Positions 8,542-18,141 are shown, numbered from the stretch's first letter. The stretch: DNA of 64,000 bases from CAZAPG01 sp964486935 (GCA_964486935.1 CAZAPG010000023.1:37011-101010), one strand, 5' to 3'. Translations and numbers: made by a program. The notes: generated by a model from the letters alone, not told the origin.

Positions 8542-10776
8542 TTACTCGCGCTGCACCAGGCGCGCCGGCCTTGATGAGGGGTTGATGGGGTTAAGCGGCT
8601 GGGGCGAGGTGGCAGGCGAAGATTTTTTGTCGGATTTTTCCGGGGTTTTGGCTTGTTGAGCCTCTTCATCTTGCTGTTTGGTTGCCTCGGTTTCTAACTG
8701 CTCCGGGTATTTGATGCGCGGATGGTGAACGCCTTGCAGAATATCAACAAAGGCGGTGCGGATTTCTTTCAGGTCGGCAATGGTCAAATCGCACTCATCT
8801 AGCTGGCCGTTTTCCAGGTGATGGGCCACGCTTTTACGCACAATTTCGTCAATTTCTTCGGCAGAACTGGGCTTAAGCGCCCGAACGGTGGTTTCTGATA
8901 CGTCGGCCAGCATCAGGATGCCGTTTTCTTTGGTTTGGGGTTTGGGACCGGGGTAACGGAATTTCGACTCGTCCACTGTATCTTCGCCTTTTTCTTTGGC
9001 CGCTTCTGCGGCCTGGTAGTAGAAAAAGCGAACCAGCCCGATGCCATGATGTTGGGCAATGCCGTCTCTAATGGCGCGAGGCAGCCGGTATTTGCGGGCC
9101 AGGTCCAGGCCGTCGGTAACGTGGCTGATAATGATTTGGGCGCTCACCTGCGGGTCGAGCTTTTCATGCACGTTTGACATGCCTTCGGGCTGGTTTTCTA
9201 TAAAAAAGTAGGGCCGCTGCATTTTGCCAATATCGTGGTAGTAGGCCATAACCCGCACCAGTTGAGCGTCGGCGCCAATGCGTTCGGCGGCCTGTTCAGC
9301 CAGGTTGCTAACCATCAGGCTGTGGTGATAGGTGCCTGGGGCTTTGAGCAGCAATTGCCGCAGCAGCGGCTGGGTGGGGCGGGCCAGGTCCATGAGTTGA
9401 ATGGAGGTGGTGATATCAAACAAATGGCCGATGGCAAAGAGTCCAAAAAAGGCCAGCCCGGCAGAAAATATGCCATTGAGAATACCTACCAGAATCAAAA
9501 GACCCAGGCTGGTGGTGTTGCCGGTGGCGGGTGATAAATTAAAAACCAGAATAATAGTGGCATTGACTACGGCCACGTATACGCTGGCCCAAATCAGGGC
9601 GTTAACGCGCTGGCCGCGCCCCAGGGCCAGCGTTCCGGCCCAGCCGCTTAAAATCAGGTAGATGGTTGTGGCGGCATTGCCATTGCCGGTAACGTAGCCG
9701 GCCAAAAAGGCCAGAATAGTGGTGAGAATAAAGGCCAGGTGGGCGTCGATGAGGATGGCCACCATCATGGCAAAGGCGGCAATGGGGTAGAGGGGGCCAA
9801 TAATCACGTTATCGGCTACCATAAATTTAGCCACGGTAATAAATATTAGCAAAAGCAGGGTTAGCAGCAGCAGGCGTTTAGTATCGTTGAGTACTTTGGG
9901 CGCGTACTGAATAAGATAGACCGCAATAATAACCGTGGTTAGCAAAATAAGAATGAGCGGGATTAGCAGGTCATCAATCCAGCTAAATTTTGTCTCCTCA
10001 AAACCGGCGGCTTTGAGCGCCTCAAGCTCTCTGGAACCAACGACTTGCCCGCCGGGAACAATCATCTCATTGGCTTCGATAGTCACTAATACCGGCTCTA
10101 CGGCTTCAACGGCGGCATCCCGTTCGGCCTGGGTGCGGGCTTCGTCGGGGAAGGTGTTGGGTTTTATCAGGTCTTCGGTAACGGCCACAATCACGTTTGA
10201 TTGTTGTTCCGGGGTGTCCAGAGATACTTTAGTGGGCAGTTCCCGGCGGGTGGCCAGCACCTGAGATTCTCTAATTTCCGAGCGCATGGCCTCATTTAAA
10301 ACGGCGAGCGCTTCTTGCCGGGTTTTGGCCCAGTCCTGGTCGTTCATAATTAGAATCTGGTCAATCACGGTATCGGGCAGGTTCAGGTCGGGGATGGCGT
10401 CGATCCACTCAAACTTTTGGGCCAGCGAGGCGTATGGGTCGGCCCGTACGGTTTCCATGTAGTCAAAAATTTTTCGCAAGCGGGTAACTTGCTGGCGGGC
10501 CACCTGGGTGTTGGGCGGGCTGTAAATGGTTTGCACCGAATTTTTGGCCCGTTCGCGGGCGGCTTCGGTTTCAACCTGGCTGGTATAGATAATTTGGCTG
10601 GGGGCCAAAATATCTTTAGGGGCAACCTCGCCCAGTTGTAAATCAATTACATCGGTTGGCAAAAACTGGTAAGCTAAAATGAGGGTTCCGGCGGCGGCAA
10701 AAATTAAAGCCACCAGCACGGCCCTTAAAATTTGCCGGCCCGATATTTGCCTGTGGTTTTCTACTGAACTAGCCAT
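8542..10776 (-). CDS. pgpH: 7TM receptor-type HD phosphohydrolase (PgpH/YqfF family)
   Basis: A 744-residue membrane enzyme. After one N-terminal helix (VLVALIFAAAGTLILAYQFL) comes an extracellular 7TMR-HDED domain (about 45-265), then seven transmembrane helices (about 270-465), then a cytosolic HD domain with LLKAPGTYHHSLMVSNLA and YYHDIGKM near residue 515. In characterised relatives this enzyme degrades cyclic di-AMP. The last 45 residues are a low-complexity E/Q/K/P tail (KTPEKSDKKSSPATSPQPL) that is longer than usual. It is followed at 15 bases by ybeY and preceded by yqeY. Enzymatic role is inferred from the family; the metal-binding His and Asp residues are visible. Confidence 0.93.
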   Translation of the reverse strand: MASSVENHRQISGRQILRAVLVALIFAAAGTLILAYQFLPTDVIDLQLGEVAPKDILAPSQIIYTSQVETEAARERAKNSVQTIYSPPNTQVARQQVTRLRKIFDYMETVRADPYASLAQKFEWIDAIPDLNLPDTVIDQILIMNDQDWAKTRQEALAVLNEAMRSEIRESQVLATRRELPTKVSLDTPEQQSNVIVAVTEDLIKPNTFPDEARTQAERDAAVEAVEPVLVTIEANEMIVPGGQVVGSRELEALKAAGFEETKFSWIDDLLIPLILILLTTVIIAVYLIQYAPKVLNDTKRLLLLTLLLLIFITVAKFMVADNVIIGPLYPIAAFAMMVAILIDAHLAFILTTILAFLAGYVTGNGNAATTIYLILSGWAGTLALGRGQRVNALIWASVYVAVVNATIILVFNLSPATGNTTSLGLLILVGILNGIFSAGLAFFGLFAIGHLFDITTSIQLMDLARPTQPLLRQLLLKAPGTYHHSLMVSNLAEQAAERIGADAQLVRVMAYYHDIGKMQRPYFFIENQPEGMSNVHEKLDPQVSAQIIISHVTDGLDLARKYRLPRAIRDGIAQHHGIGLVRFFYYQAAEAAKEKGEDTVDESKFRYPGPKPQTKENGILMLADVSETTVRALKPSSAEEIDEIVRKSVAHHLENGQLDECDLTIADLKEIRTAFVDILQGVHHPRIKYPEQLETEATKQQDEEAQQAKTPEKSDKKSSPATSPQPLNPINPSSRPARLVQRE

Positions 10777-10833
10777 ACGCTCTTGATCCCGGGTTATGGC
10801 AACACAAACGCCACTTGACTGTTTGGAAAAACA

Positions 10834-11277
10834 TTAACTCAAAAGTTGCCTGACAATTTGATTGACGACCTTGCCATCGGCCTGGCCTTGCAGGTCGGCC
10901 ATTAGTTGTTTCATCACCTGGCCCATGCCTTTGATATCGGTAACGCCCAGTTGGGCAATAATAGCCTGCGCCCTGGCCCTGATTTCGGCTTCGGATAGCT
11001 GAGCCGGCAGGTAATGTTCTAAAATAGTCAGCTCTGCCGCTTCTTTTTCAACCAGGTCGCTGCGGCTGGCTTTTTCAAACTCGGCCATAGAGTCTCGGCG
11101 CTGTTTGGCCTGTTTGGCCACAACTCCCAGAATGGCGTTATCGTCAAGGTTGCTGCCGGTTTCAATTTCGGCATATTTTATGGCCGATTTTAGGCTGCGT
11201 AGCGTTTCGGTGCGTAGCTTATCGCCGCTTTTCATTGCTTCTTTCAGGTCGTTGTTAATTTGGTCTTTAATGGCCAT
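10834..11277 (-). CDS. yqeY: GatB/YqeY domain protein
   Basis: A 147-residue protein of the YqeY family, similar to the tail domain of GatB that binds tRNA. Signature segments are IKDQINNDLKEAMKSGDK at the start, RSLKSAIKYAEIE, ILEHYLPAQLSEAEI, and a C-terminal MGQVMKQLMADLQGQADG. I start at ATG 11277, preceded by AAAAGGAAAA; an in-frame ATG 17 codons earlier gives an unlike extension. It is the fourth gene of the minus-strand housekeeping run and lies 52 bases from mogA. Its cellular role is not firmly established in any species. Confidence 0.93.
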   Translation of the reverse strand: MAIKDQINNDLKEAMKSGDKLRTETLRSLKSAIKYAEIETGSNLDDNAILGVVAKQAKQRRDSMAEFEKASRSDLVEKEAAELTILEHYLPAQLSEAEIRARAQAIIAQLGVTDIKGMGQVMKQLMADLQGQADGKVVNQIVRQLLS

Positions 11278-11329
11278 AGTATCTATTTTCCTTTTAAATA
11301 GTGATAGTGATATTTTGGCGTGAAGCAAA

Positions 11330-11845
11330 TTAGCGAGGAGATTGATGGCTTTTTTCGGCAGCCGGGTCGTTGCGTAACAGTTCTAAAGCGTGAGGTAGGG
11401 CGGGCAAAATGGTTTCCAGGTTCTCGCGGACGGCTTTGGGGCTGCCCGGCAGGTTAATAATGAGCGTATTAGCTCGAATACCGGCCACCATTCTTGATAA
11501 CATGGCGTGGGGGGTTACGGCTAAACTATCGCGCAACATGGCAAAAACCAGCCCCGGCGCTTCTTTTTGAATTACCTGGCGGGTGGCTTCCGGGGTAACA
11601 TCGCGTGGGGCAAAGCCGGTACCGCCGCTGGTTAAAATCAAATCCAGTTGGTGCTGTTCGACCCATTGCAGCAGGGTATTTTTGATGATATCCTGCTCGT
11701 CGGGGATAACGGCTGTTTGTTCAATTATGGCATTCAGTTTGTTTGAGACCAGTTCCTGGATGATGGGGGCGCTTTTATCCTGGTAAATGCCGGCTGCGCC
11801 TCTATCGCTGATAATTAAAATGCCAACTCTGCCTTGCTTGCTCAT
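11330..11845 (-). CDS. mogA: molybdopterin adenylyltransferase MogA/MoaB-like
   Basis: A 171-residue MoCF-domain protein that adenylates molybdopterin during molybdenum cofactor synthesis. The characteristic motif TSGGTGFAPRDVTPEATR is near residues 91-108, and INLPGSPKAVRENLETILP near residue 135. The first strand RVGILIISDRGAAG fits the family start. It lies 5 bases after the PHP-AlbA gene on the same strand. No other molybdenum cofactor genes are in the window, so its partner enzymes lie elsewhere. The local gene order suggests cotranscription, not a shared function. Confidence 0.93.
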   Translation of the reverse strand: MSKQGRVGILIISDRGAAGIYQDKSAPIIQELVSNKLNAIIEQTAVIPDEQDIIKNTLLQWVEQHQLDLILTSGGTGFAPRDVTPEATRQVIQKEAPGLVFAMLRDSLAVTPHAMLSRMVAGIRANTLIINLPGSPKAVRENLETILPALPHALELLRNDPAAEKSHQSPR

Positions 11846-11850
11846 ACTAA

Positions 11851-13608
11851 CTATGCCCCGTTAACATTGTCCTCAAGGCTATCAAACATTTTTTGCCAGG
11901 GGCCGTGCAGACCATCTTCGGTTACGCCGTAATAGACATAAAGTTTATTTTTGGCATCGCGTTGCACCAAATCGTACCGCATTTGTCCGGCCCGTTTATA
12001 CTTTTTCCAAATACCAACGTTGCCATACCAGTCAACTTTTTTCGCATCTACGGCGTTGGTTTCGTGCTCGGTGAGCGCGTATTGCCACAACTTTCTGGCC
12101 GATTTGCGGGTAACGTTGTGAACAATATCACCGTTGCGCAGGTCTCGCAAACTGTAGTAATTAACCCCTTTGCGGTTTTCAACCAGTACAATTTCTACGC
12201 CGGTTTTTGGCTCCGAGCAGAGACCATCTTGAACAGGCAGGCTGCTTTGACTGGTTGGCTGGGCGGCTTCTTCGGCAACCTCGTTAAATTCGCCTTTGGC
12301 GCGGAGGTTGCGTTTAACCAGCGCCACAATTTCATCGCGCACGGCCAGATTGGTATCGGTTTCATCGCGCACATAAATGCGGTTATCGTCGATAGCGTAA
12401 GGGGGGTCATCGCCCACCGATACGGAAATTTGTAATACTTTTTTGCCTTGGGTCTCCTGCTCGTCAATTTCCACCTCAAAAGGCGGAGTAATCTTTTTTT
12501 CAACCTCGTTGCGGATGGTGTTGATTTCTGATTTTGGCTTGCTGATGCCCTTGACCAAATCTTTGGGGTTATCAGAAAGGCCCACAAATATTGTGCCGCC
12601 GTTGGTGTTGGCAAAGGCGCAAATATCGCACAAAATGGCGTGCAGATGCCCTCCTCGGCGGGTCATTGTTTCATGGAAAGATTGCACAATATTGGTGCCC
12701 TGTTTGCGAGCCTCTTGCACGTGGTCAAATGGGGCCTGGGCGGGCCGGTAAGGGCGCGTGCGGGAAAAGTCGTTGCCAAGAAACAGCTCTTTGAGGGCTT
12801 CAAAGCTGGGGTCGGGTAAATTTACCTCTGTCACCCGGTCGCCAATCCCCAGCCGGTTCTTATCTTCGGGGTCCCGGTTAATGCGATGGGCATCAGACCC
12901 CTGAATGCAGTGCATGCGGCGGGGGTATTCTGGTTTGGAGCCGTTAAAGAACTTGGCGGTGGTCCGCCGTCGTTTGCTTTCCAGGTCGGTTACTTCCAGC
13001 GCGTGCAGGTTGGGGTCTTGAGTATAGGCTATTTTGGTTTGTCCCCCAAAATTGAACCCCTGCATGGCCACGCCGTGCGATGAGTTGGCATGCGCGGCAA
13101 TCACTAATCCGCCCGACTCGTTAATAATTCGGTAGGCGGTCAGCACATCTACGGTAGCGCCTACCTCGGTTGCCCCAACATCGAGCTTGGTGGGGGGAAC
13201 GCGCAGGTTTAATAAAATATGCTCAAGTTCTCTCAGGGTTGTTTGTGGCGGAAAAATGCCTAAAATATGAAACCCCAGAGTGGCGGTTAACTCGAAGCCG
13301 GGCAAAAGAAGAATTTTTTTTAATAAGCGTCGGAATTCTTCGAGCCTTTGTCTCTCATCAGGGCGGATGCGATTCAGCTCTGCTAATAGCTCCAACTCTT
13401 CAACTTCTTTTCTTAGCCCTTTGATACCTGCAACGGTGTTGTGGTCTGTAAAAGCAATAATATCAAGCCCGCAACGTTCGGCTTTTTGTAAAATGTCCAA
13501 ATAACTTACTTTTGGTTCCAGGTAATCATTTGACCCAGGCGTGTGTAGGTGTAAATCAACGCGATACCATTGGGCGTTATCGCGTTTGGTTCGTCGTTTT
13601 CGGGCCAC
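11851..13608 (-). CDS. PHP phosphoesterase domain fused to AlbA_2/Schlafen-type domain
   Basis: A 585-residue protein. The N-terminal half is a PHP metallo-phosphoesterase with metal ligands in WYRVDLHLHTPGSND (about residue 18), DIIAFTDHNTVAG, and AAHANSS and CIQGSDAH further on. Around residues 300-420 is an AlbA_2 (formerly AAA_4) domain, marked by ESFHETMTR-like QSFHETMTRRGGHLHAIL, CAFANTNGGTIFVGLSDN and the DNRIYVRDE strand; this domain often binds nucleic acid. The C-terminal about 120 residues (VNYYSLRDLRNGDI onward) match nothing I know. There is no signal peptide. It is the first gene of the run to mogA. A nucleic-acid-directed or signalling nuclease is possible, but no function is established. 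Confidence 0.85.
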   Translation of the reverse strand: MARKRRTKRDNAQWYRVDLHLHTPGSNDYLEPKVSYLDILQKAERCGLDIIAFTDHNTVAGIKGLRKEVEELELLAELNRIRPDERQRLEEFRRLLKKILLLPGFELTATLGFHILGIFPPQTTLRELEHILLNLRVPPTKLDVGATEVGATVDVLTAYRIINESGGLVIAAHANSSHGVAMQGFNFGGQTKIAYTQDPNLHALEVTDLESKRRRTTAKFFNGSKPEYPRRMHCIQGSDAHRINRDPEDKNRLGIGDRVTEVNLPDPSFEALKELFLGNDFSRTRPYRPAQAPFDHVQEARKQGTNIVQSFHETMTRRGGHLHAILCDICAFANTNGGTIFVGLSDNPKDLVKGISKPKSEINTIRNEVEKKITPPFEVEIDEQETQGKKVLQISVSVGDDPPYAIDDNRIYVRDETDTNLAVRDEIVALVKRNLRAKGEFNEVAEEAAQPTSQSSLPVQDGLCSEPKTGVEIVLVENRKGVNYYSLRDLRNGDIVHNVTRKSARKLWQYALTEHETNAVDAKKVDWYGNVGIWKKYKRAGQMRYDLVQRDAKNKLYVYYGVTEDGLHGPWQKMFDSLEDNVNGA

Positions 13609-13653
13609 GGTTGTAATCCTTTTTAGATTTTATAGTTGGTTTAATGTGTTAAA

Positions 13654-14043
13654 CTAGACCTCCTGAAAAATGATATCGTCTCTAATTTTATTGATGCGTT
13701 GGGTCATCTCCTGCCAGTTAAAGGGTTTTAGGATAAAATCATTGGCCCCGGCCTGCAGGCTATCGCGGCTGCGGTCAATGGCCGAAGTCATCAGAATGGG
13801 TAAATTTTGCCACTGCTCATTAGCCCGAATATCAACCACGTATTCCAGGGTTTCCTGGGGGCCTAAATGAAAATCCAGCACAATAATATCCGGGTTCTCT
13901 CTATTTAAGGCGGCAATAATCCCCTGATTATCAATGTGATGAGCCGAAGACGTTTGATAATTTTCCATTTGTAAAATCGTCTCTACCAGGTTGCAGGTCA
14001 TCGGGTCGTCATCTATCACAAGAACTTTTACGCTTTTCATCAT
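13654..14043 (-). CDS. receiver-only response regulator
   Basis: A 129-residue CheY-like receiver without an output domain. The acidic pocket is VLVIDDDPM, the phospho-acceptor Asp lies in DIIVLDFHLGP near residue 55, the switch Ser is in ILMTSAI and the conserved Lys is in NDFILKPFNW, so it should be phosphorylatable. Start may be either of two adjacent ATG codons. It is divergent from the TetR gene at 14289 and lies 45 bases upstream of the PHP-AlbA gene on the same strand. No cognate kinase is next to it. Confidence 0.9.
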   Translation of the reverse strand: MMKSVKVLVIDDDPMTCNLVETILQMENYQTSSAHHIDNQGIIAALNRENPDIIVLDFHLGPQETLEYVVDIRANEQWQNLPILMTSAIDRSRDSLQAGANDFILKPFNWQEMTQRINKIRDDIIFQEV

Positions 14044-14218
14044 CGAGTTCGTTATCCAATTTCTAAAGTGACTGTAAGATAGAGTAATGGCTAACCAAAA
14101 ATTATACCATCGGCCAGGGGAGTATACAATTTATGGTCAATGGCGCAAATACCTTAATAATTCTACCTTACCAAACCACAAAACACAAGCGCAAAGATGA
14201 GGGGTTTTTGCGTTTTTC

Positions 14219-14247
14219 TTGACAACCCCCAAGTTTTGTGTTATATT
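14219..14247 (+). promoter_or_regulatory. strong sigma-70 promoter of the TetR-men region
   Basis: Consensus TTGACA (14219-14224), exactly 17 bp, then TATATT (14242-14247). Transcription should start near 14254, directly at the palindrome described next. Confidence 0.85.
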
Positions 14248-14256
14248 TCACAATAG

Positions 14257-14271
14257 ACTGACCGGTCGGTT
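14257..14271. promoter_or_regulatory. TetR-type operator at the transcription start
   Basis: ACTGACCGGTCGGTT is a near-perfect palindrome around GACCGGTC and overlaps the expected transcription start. This is the usual arrangement for autorepression by the TetR protein encoded 18 bases downstream. The link to that protein is inferred. Confidence 0.7.
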
Positions 14272-14288
14272 TATTGTGGAAAAAGAAA

Positions 14289-14912
14289 ATGTCTACCGAA
14301 GATTTATCAGATAAAGCCAAAGCTACCCGCGATAAAATTTTAGACGCCGCCATTAGGGTTTTTTCTACCAAAGGGTACCACGAAACCCGCGTGGATGATA
14401 TAGTTGGTGCGTCAAATACCTCAAAAGGCTCGGTTTATTTTCACTTTCCGGGCAAACAGCAAATCTTTCTGGCCCTGGTCGACCAGTTTGCCGACCTGCT
14501 GGAAAAGCGCCTGGTTGAAGCCATTATGCAAGAAGAAGACCGGGTCCGGCGCGTCAGCGTGGCCCTGGAAGTTTGCCTGCAAACCTTTGGCCACTACCGC
14601 GGGTTGGCTAAAATTTTGCTGATTCAGGCCGTGGGGCTGGGCGCTGTATTTGAAGAAAAGCGGCTGGAAATTCACCAGCGTTTTGCCCGGCTCATTCAAA
14701 CTCACCTGGACCAGGCCATTAGCGTTGGCGAAATTCCGCCAACCGATACCGAGATAGTAGCCTACGCCTGGATGGGCGCTATCAATGATGTCGTCATCCG
14801 CTGGGTCTACACCGGCCAGCCGGAACCGGAGCGAGTGGTGCCAACTTTGCGCGTTATTTTGCTGCGCAGCATCGGCGTCCCAGAGCAGCGCATCCACCAG
14901 TTAAACAATTAA
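14289..14912 (+). CDS. TetR/AcrR family transcriptional regulator
   Basis: A 207-residue repressor-type protein. Residues about 10-57 are the TetR helix-turn-helix (TRDKILDAAIRVFSTKGYHE, then VDDIVGASNTSKGSVYFHF). The C-terminal ligand-binding part is all helical, with a QAVGLGAVFEEKRLEI segment common in regulators of lipid or redox genes. ATG 14289 is chosen over a TTG five codons upstream because it begins the recognisable domain. It is transcribed from a consensus promoter overlapped by a palindromic operator, and ends 14 bases before menF, so it may control the menaquinone genes as well as itself. The ligand is not known. Confidence 0.9.
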   Translation: MSTEDLSDKAKATRDKILDAAIRVFSTKGYHETRVDDIVGASNTSKGSVYFHFPGKQQIFLALVDQFADLLEKRLVEAIMQEEDRVRRVSVALEVCLQTFGHYRGLAKILLIQAVGLGAVFEEKRLEIHQRFARLIQTHLDQAISVGEIPPTDTEIVAYAWMGAINDVVIRWVYTGQPEPERVVPTLRVILLRSIGVPEQRIHQLNN

Positions 14913-14926
14913 CAAAGGAACCCTAA

Positions 14927-16342
14927 ATGTTAGAGATGACTCTATCTACCTTCAAACCATTATCTCGCCGCCAGCCGGCATTACAAAACCAACCCACCAC
15001 CCTGGTTAGCTACACCGTCCCCTGGGCCGGCGCGTCGCTCATTAATTTTGTGCGACACGTCGCCAACAGCCCCCGCTTTTTTTGGGAAAGCGACCAGCTT
15101 CCGTTGAGCTTTGCCGGTTGCGGCATCGCCGCCCGTCTCACCGCCGCCGGGGCTAAACGCTTCCAAACCATCCGGCAAGAAGCCGAACGCCTGTTTGAAA
15201 ACATTATTTTGCTCAACCCCAACACCCCCACCGAGGCCGGCCCGCGCCTGTTTGGCGGCTTTGCTTTTGGGGCCAACCACCGCTCCCGGGGCTTCTGGTC
15301 GGCCTTTCCGGCGGCCTGCTTTATTTTGCCTCGTTACCAATTAGCAAATCTGCACGGGCAAAGCTGGCTAACGGTTAATCATTTGCTCAACCCCCAAGAC
15401 GACCCGTTGAGCCTGCAACGGCTGCTTGATGATGAGATTGAAGCCTTGCGCTCCGCCGTGCGGCAGGTCAACCAGGAGCAACCCGTTGCCCCCAATCCGG
15501 TGGTCAACATCAACGAGCTGACCCAGGCGCAAACCTGGCAGCGGCTCATCACCGAAACCACGGCCCGCATCCGGCGCGGCGAACTGGAAAAAGTGGTGCT
15601 GGCCCGCGCTCGCCAAATGAGCTTGCAGCGGCCAGTTGACCCGGCCCACGCTTTGCAGCAACTCAAACAGGCCTACCCCAATTGCTACCGCTTTTTATTT
15701 GAACCCATCCCCGGCCACGCCTTTTTTGGGGCCACCCCAGAATTGCTGGCCCAGGTCAGCGGCAACTCGCTGCGCACCGTGGCCCTGGCCGGCTCCATCC
15801 GGCGGGGCGAGTCGCCCGCAGAAGATGACGCGCTGGGCCAAAAACTGCTTTCGACCCCCAAAGAGCGCCACGAGCACGCCCTGGTGGTCGAAGCCATCGA
15901 AGAGAATTTGCGCCCGCTGGTCAGCCGCCTGCGCATCGAGCCGCAGCCCGGCCTGTGCAAACTCAGCAACATTCAGCACATTCAAACCCCCATCGAAGGC
16001 ACGCTGACCGGCCATCACAATTTGCTCTCGGTTGTTGAAGCGCTGCACCCCACCCCGGCCCTGGGCGGGCGCCCCCGCCGCACCGCGCTTGACATCATCA
16101 ACCAGTCAGAACCGATTGAGCGCGGCTGGTACGGCTCGCCCATCGGCTGGCTAGACCACCAACACAACGGCGCCTTTGCCGTCGCCATTCGTTCGGCGGT
16201 AAGCGTAGGCCGCGAGAGTATGCTCTTTGCCGGGGCCGGCATTGTGGCCGACTCTGAGCCGGAACGGGAGTGGCGCGAAACACAGCTAAAATTCAGGCCG
16301 CTGATGGACGCGCTCGGCGCGGTAGAAACAGAGTCAAAATGA
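14927..16342 (+). CDS. menF: isochorismate synthase MenF
   Basis: A 471-residue chorismate-using enzyme that turns chorismate into isochorismate, the first step of menaquinone synthesis. The C-terminal half holds the family signatures: LEKVVLARARQM, YPNCYRFLFEPIPGHAFFGATPELL, TVALAGSIRRGESP, KERHEHALVVEAI, and the PIGWLDHQHNGAFAVAIRSA region with the late GAGIVADSEPE. The N-terminal 150 residues are less conserved, as is usual. The stop overlaps the menD start by ATGA, so translation is coupled. The gene follows the TetR gene at 14 bases; AAAGGAA precedes the start. Confidence 0.93.
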   Translation: MLEMTLSTFKPLSRRQPALQNQPTTLVSYTVPWAGASLINFVRHVANSPRFFWESDQLPLSFAGCGIAARLTAAGAKRFQTIRQEAERLFENIILLNPNTPTEAGPRLFGGFAFGANHRSRGFWSAFPAACFILPRYQLANLHGQSWLTVNHLLNPQDDPLSLQRLLDDEIEALRSAVRQVNQEQPVAPNPVVNINELTQAQTWQRLITETTARIRRGELEKVVLARARQMSLQRPVDPAHALQQLKQAYPNCYRFLFEPIPGHAFFGATPELLAQVSGNSLRTVALAGSIRRGESPAEDDALGQKLLSTPKERHEHALVVEAIEENLRPLVSRLRIEPQPGLCKLSNIQHIQTPIEGTLTGHHNLLSVVEALHPTPALGGRPRRTALDIINQSEPIERGWYGSPIGWLDHQHNGAFAVAIRSAVSVGRESMLFAGAGIVADSEPEREWRETQLKFRPLMDALGAVETESK

Positions 16343-18132
16343 ACGCCCCCAATCGCAACCTCCTGTGGGCCAACATTTTTGTTGACGAGCTGGCCCGCGC
16401 CGGCGTGCGAGCGGCCTGCATTGCGCCCGGCTCGCGCTCTACGCCCTTAACGCTGGCCTTTGCCGGGCATCCCGGTATCAAGGTTTATTCATTGCTGGAT
16501 GAGCGCAGCGCGGCTTTTTTTGCGCTGGGGCTGGCCCTGGCCGGCGGCGCGCCCGTGGCCCTGGTTTGCACTTCTGGCACGGCCACGGCCAACTTTTACC
16601 CGGCCATCATCGAGGCCAACCAGTCGCACCTGCCGCTGCTGGTGCTCACCACCGACCGCCCCCACGAACTGCGCGATAGCGGCGCAAACCAAACCATCGA
16701 CCAGCTAAAAATGTACGGCGACCAGGTGCGCTGGTTTGTGGATGTCGCCCCGCCTCAGGCCAACCCGCCCGCCGCCACGCTGCGCTATTTGCGGGCGCTG
16801 GCCGGCCGCGCCGTGGCCGTGGCCCAGGGGTCAACCCCCGGCCCGGTTCACCTGAACTTTCCCTTCCGCAAGCCGCTGGAACCCACCCCCGTGCCCGGCG
16901 ACGTGCCGGAGCAACCGGCAGACACGCTGTCTTATGGCGGTCGGCCCGATGGCGCGCCCTTTACCCGCATCAGCCGGGGCCGCCTGACCCCCACGCCGGA
17001 GCAGCTTGACATGCTGGCGGTAGCCATTCAAACCGCGCCGCGAGGCCTGATTGTGTGCGGGCCACGCTGCCCCGGCGGAGAGTTTCCGGCGGCGGTAACG
17101 GCGCTGGCCCAGGTCTCTGGCTACCCCATTCTGGCCGACGCGCTCTCCGGCGCGCGCTTTGGGCCGCACCTGGCCACCACCAAGGCGCTCATTCTGGGCG
17201 GCTACGAAACCTTTTTGCGGCCCGAATTTACGGCCCGCCGGCAGCCGCCCGACCTGATTTTGCATTTTGGCGTGACCCCAACCTCCAAGGCGCTGGGCGA
17301 CTATCTGGCCGCGCTGCCGCCCCACACGCGCCGCATCGCCATCAACGGCAGCAGCGCCTGGCACGATGACGCCTACACCATCAGCGATTTATTGTGGGCC
17401 GACCCTGAACTTATCTGCCAACTGCTAACCGACCGGCTCAACCGCCTCGAATTGGCTCCCCGCGACGAGTCGTGGCAATCAACCCTCCGGCAGGCCGAGG
17501 CTCAAACCTGGCAGACCATTGACCATCTTAGCCGGGAAACCCATTTTGAAGGCGCGCTGCTGGCCGATGTGCTGGAGTTGCTGCCCAACCCGGCGCTGTT
17601 GTATGTCGCCAGCAGCCTGCCGGTGCGCCATCTGGACCAGTTTGGGCGGCCCAATTCGGCCAACCTGCGCGTCTTTGCCAATCGCGGGGCCAGCGGCATC
17701 GACGGCACTATCTCCAGCGCGTTGGGCGCGGCAGCCGCCACCAATTTGCCGCTGGTACTCGTGACCGGCGATTTGGCCTTTTATCACGATTTGAACGGCC
17801 TGCTGGCCCTGCAACGGTGCGGGGTTAAAGCCACCATTGTGCTCATTAACAACAACGGCGGCGGCATCTTTCATCGGCTGCCTATTGCCAACTTCGAGCC
17901 GCCCTTTACCGATTTGTTTGTGACTCCCCACGGATTGAATTTTGAACCGGCGGCGCGCATGTTTGGCGCGGCCTATCTGCCGGCCCAGACGCGGCCTGAA
18001 TTTAGGGATGCCTTGAAAACCGCCCTCAACAGCGACACGTCGCACGTCATCGAAGCGCAAACCGACTCGCTGCTGCATGAAAGGGTGCGGCGAGAGATTG
18101 TCAGCGCGGTGGCAAAGCATCTGGGGACGTGA
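16339..18132 (+). CDS. menD: SEPHCHC synthase MenD
   Basis: A 597-residue thiamine-diphosphate enzyme that joins isochorismate and 2-oxoglutarate (2-succinyl-5-enolpyruvyl-6-hydroxy-3-cyclohexene-1-carboxylate synthase). The N-terminal part shows APGSRSTPLTLAFAGHP and LDERSAAFFALGLA with the catalytic Glu; the C-terminal part shows the ThDP and metal motif TGDLAFYHDLNGLL and VLINNNGGGIFHRL. ATG 16339 overlaps the menF stop (ATGA), which fixes the start; upstream in-frame extension into menF would be unlike MenD. Length is normal. Confidence 0.95.
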   Translation: MNAPNRNLLWANIFVDELARAGVRAACIAPGSRSTPLTLAFAGHPGIKVYSLLDERSAAFFALGLALAGGAPVALVCTSGTATANFYPAIIEANQSHLPLLVLTTDRPHELRDSGANQTIDQLKMYGDQVRWFVDVAPPQANPPAATLRYLRALAGRAVAVAQGSTPGPVHLNFPFRKPLEPTPVPGDVPEQPADTLSYGGRPDGAPFTRISRGRLTPTPEQLDMLAVAIQTAPRGLIVCGPRCPGGEFPAAVTALAQVSGYPILADALSGARFGPHLATTKALILGGYETFLRPEFTARRQPPDLILHFGVTPTSKALGDYLAALPPHTRRIAINGSSAWHDDAYTISDLLWADPELICQLLTDRLNRLELAPRDESWQSTLRQAEAQTWQTIDHLSRETHFEGALLADVLELLPNPALLYVASSLPVRHLDQFGRPNSANLRVFANRGASGIDGTISSALGAAAATNLPLVLVTGDLAFYHDLNGLLALQRCGVKATIVLINNNGGGIFHRLPIANFEPPFTDLFVTPHGLNFEPAARMFGAAYLPAQTRPEFRDALKTALNSDTSHVIEAQTDSLLHERVRREIVSAVAKHLGT

Positions 18133-18141
18133 AAGGGAGAC

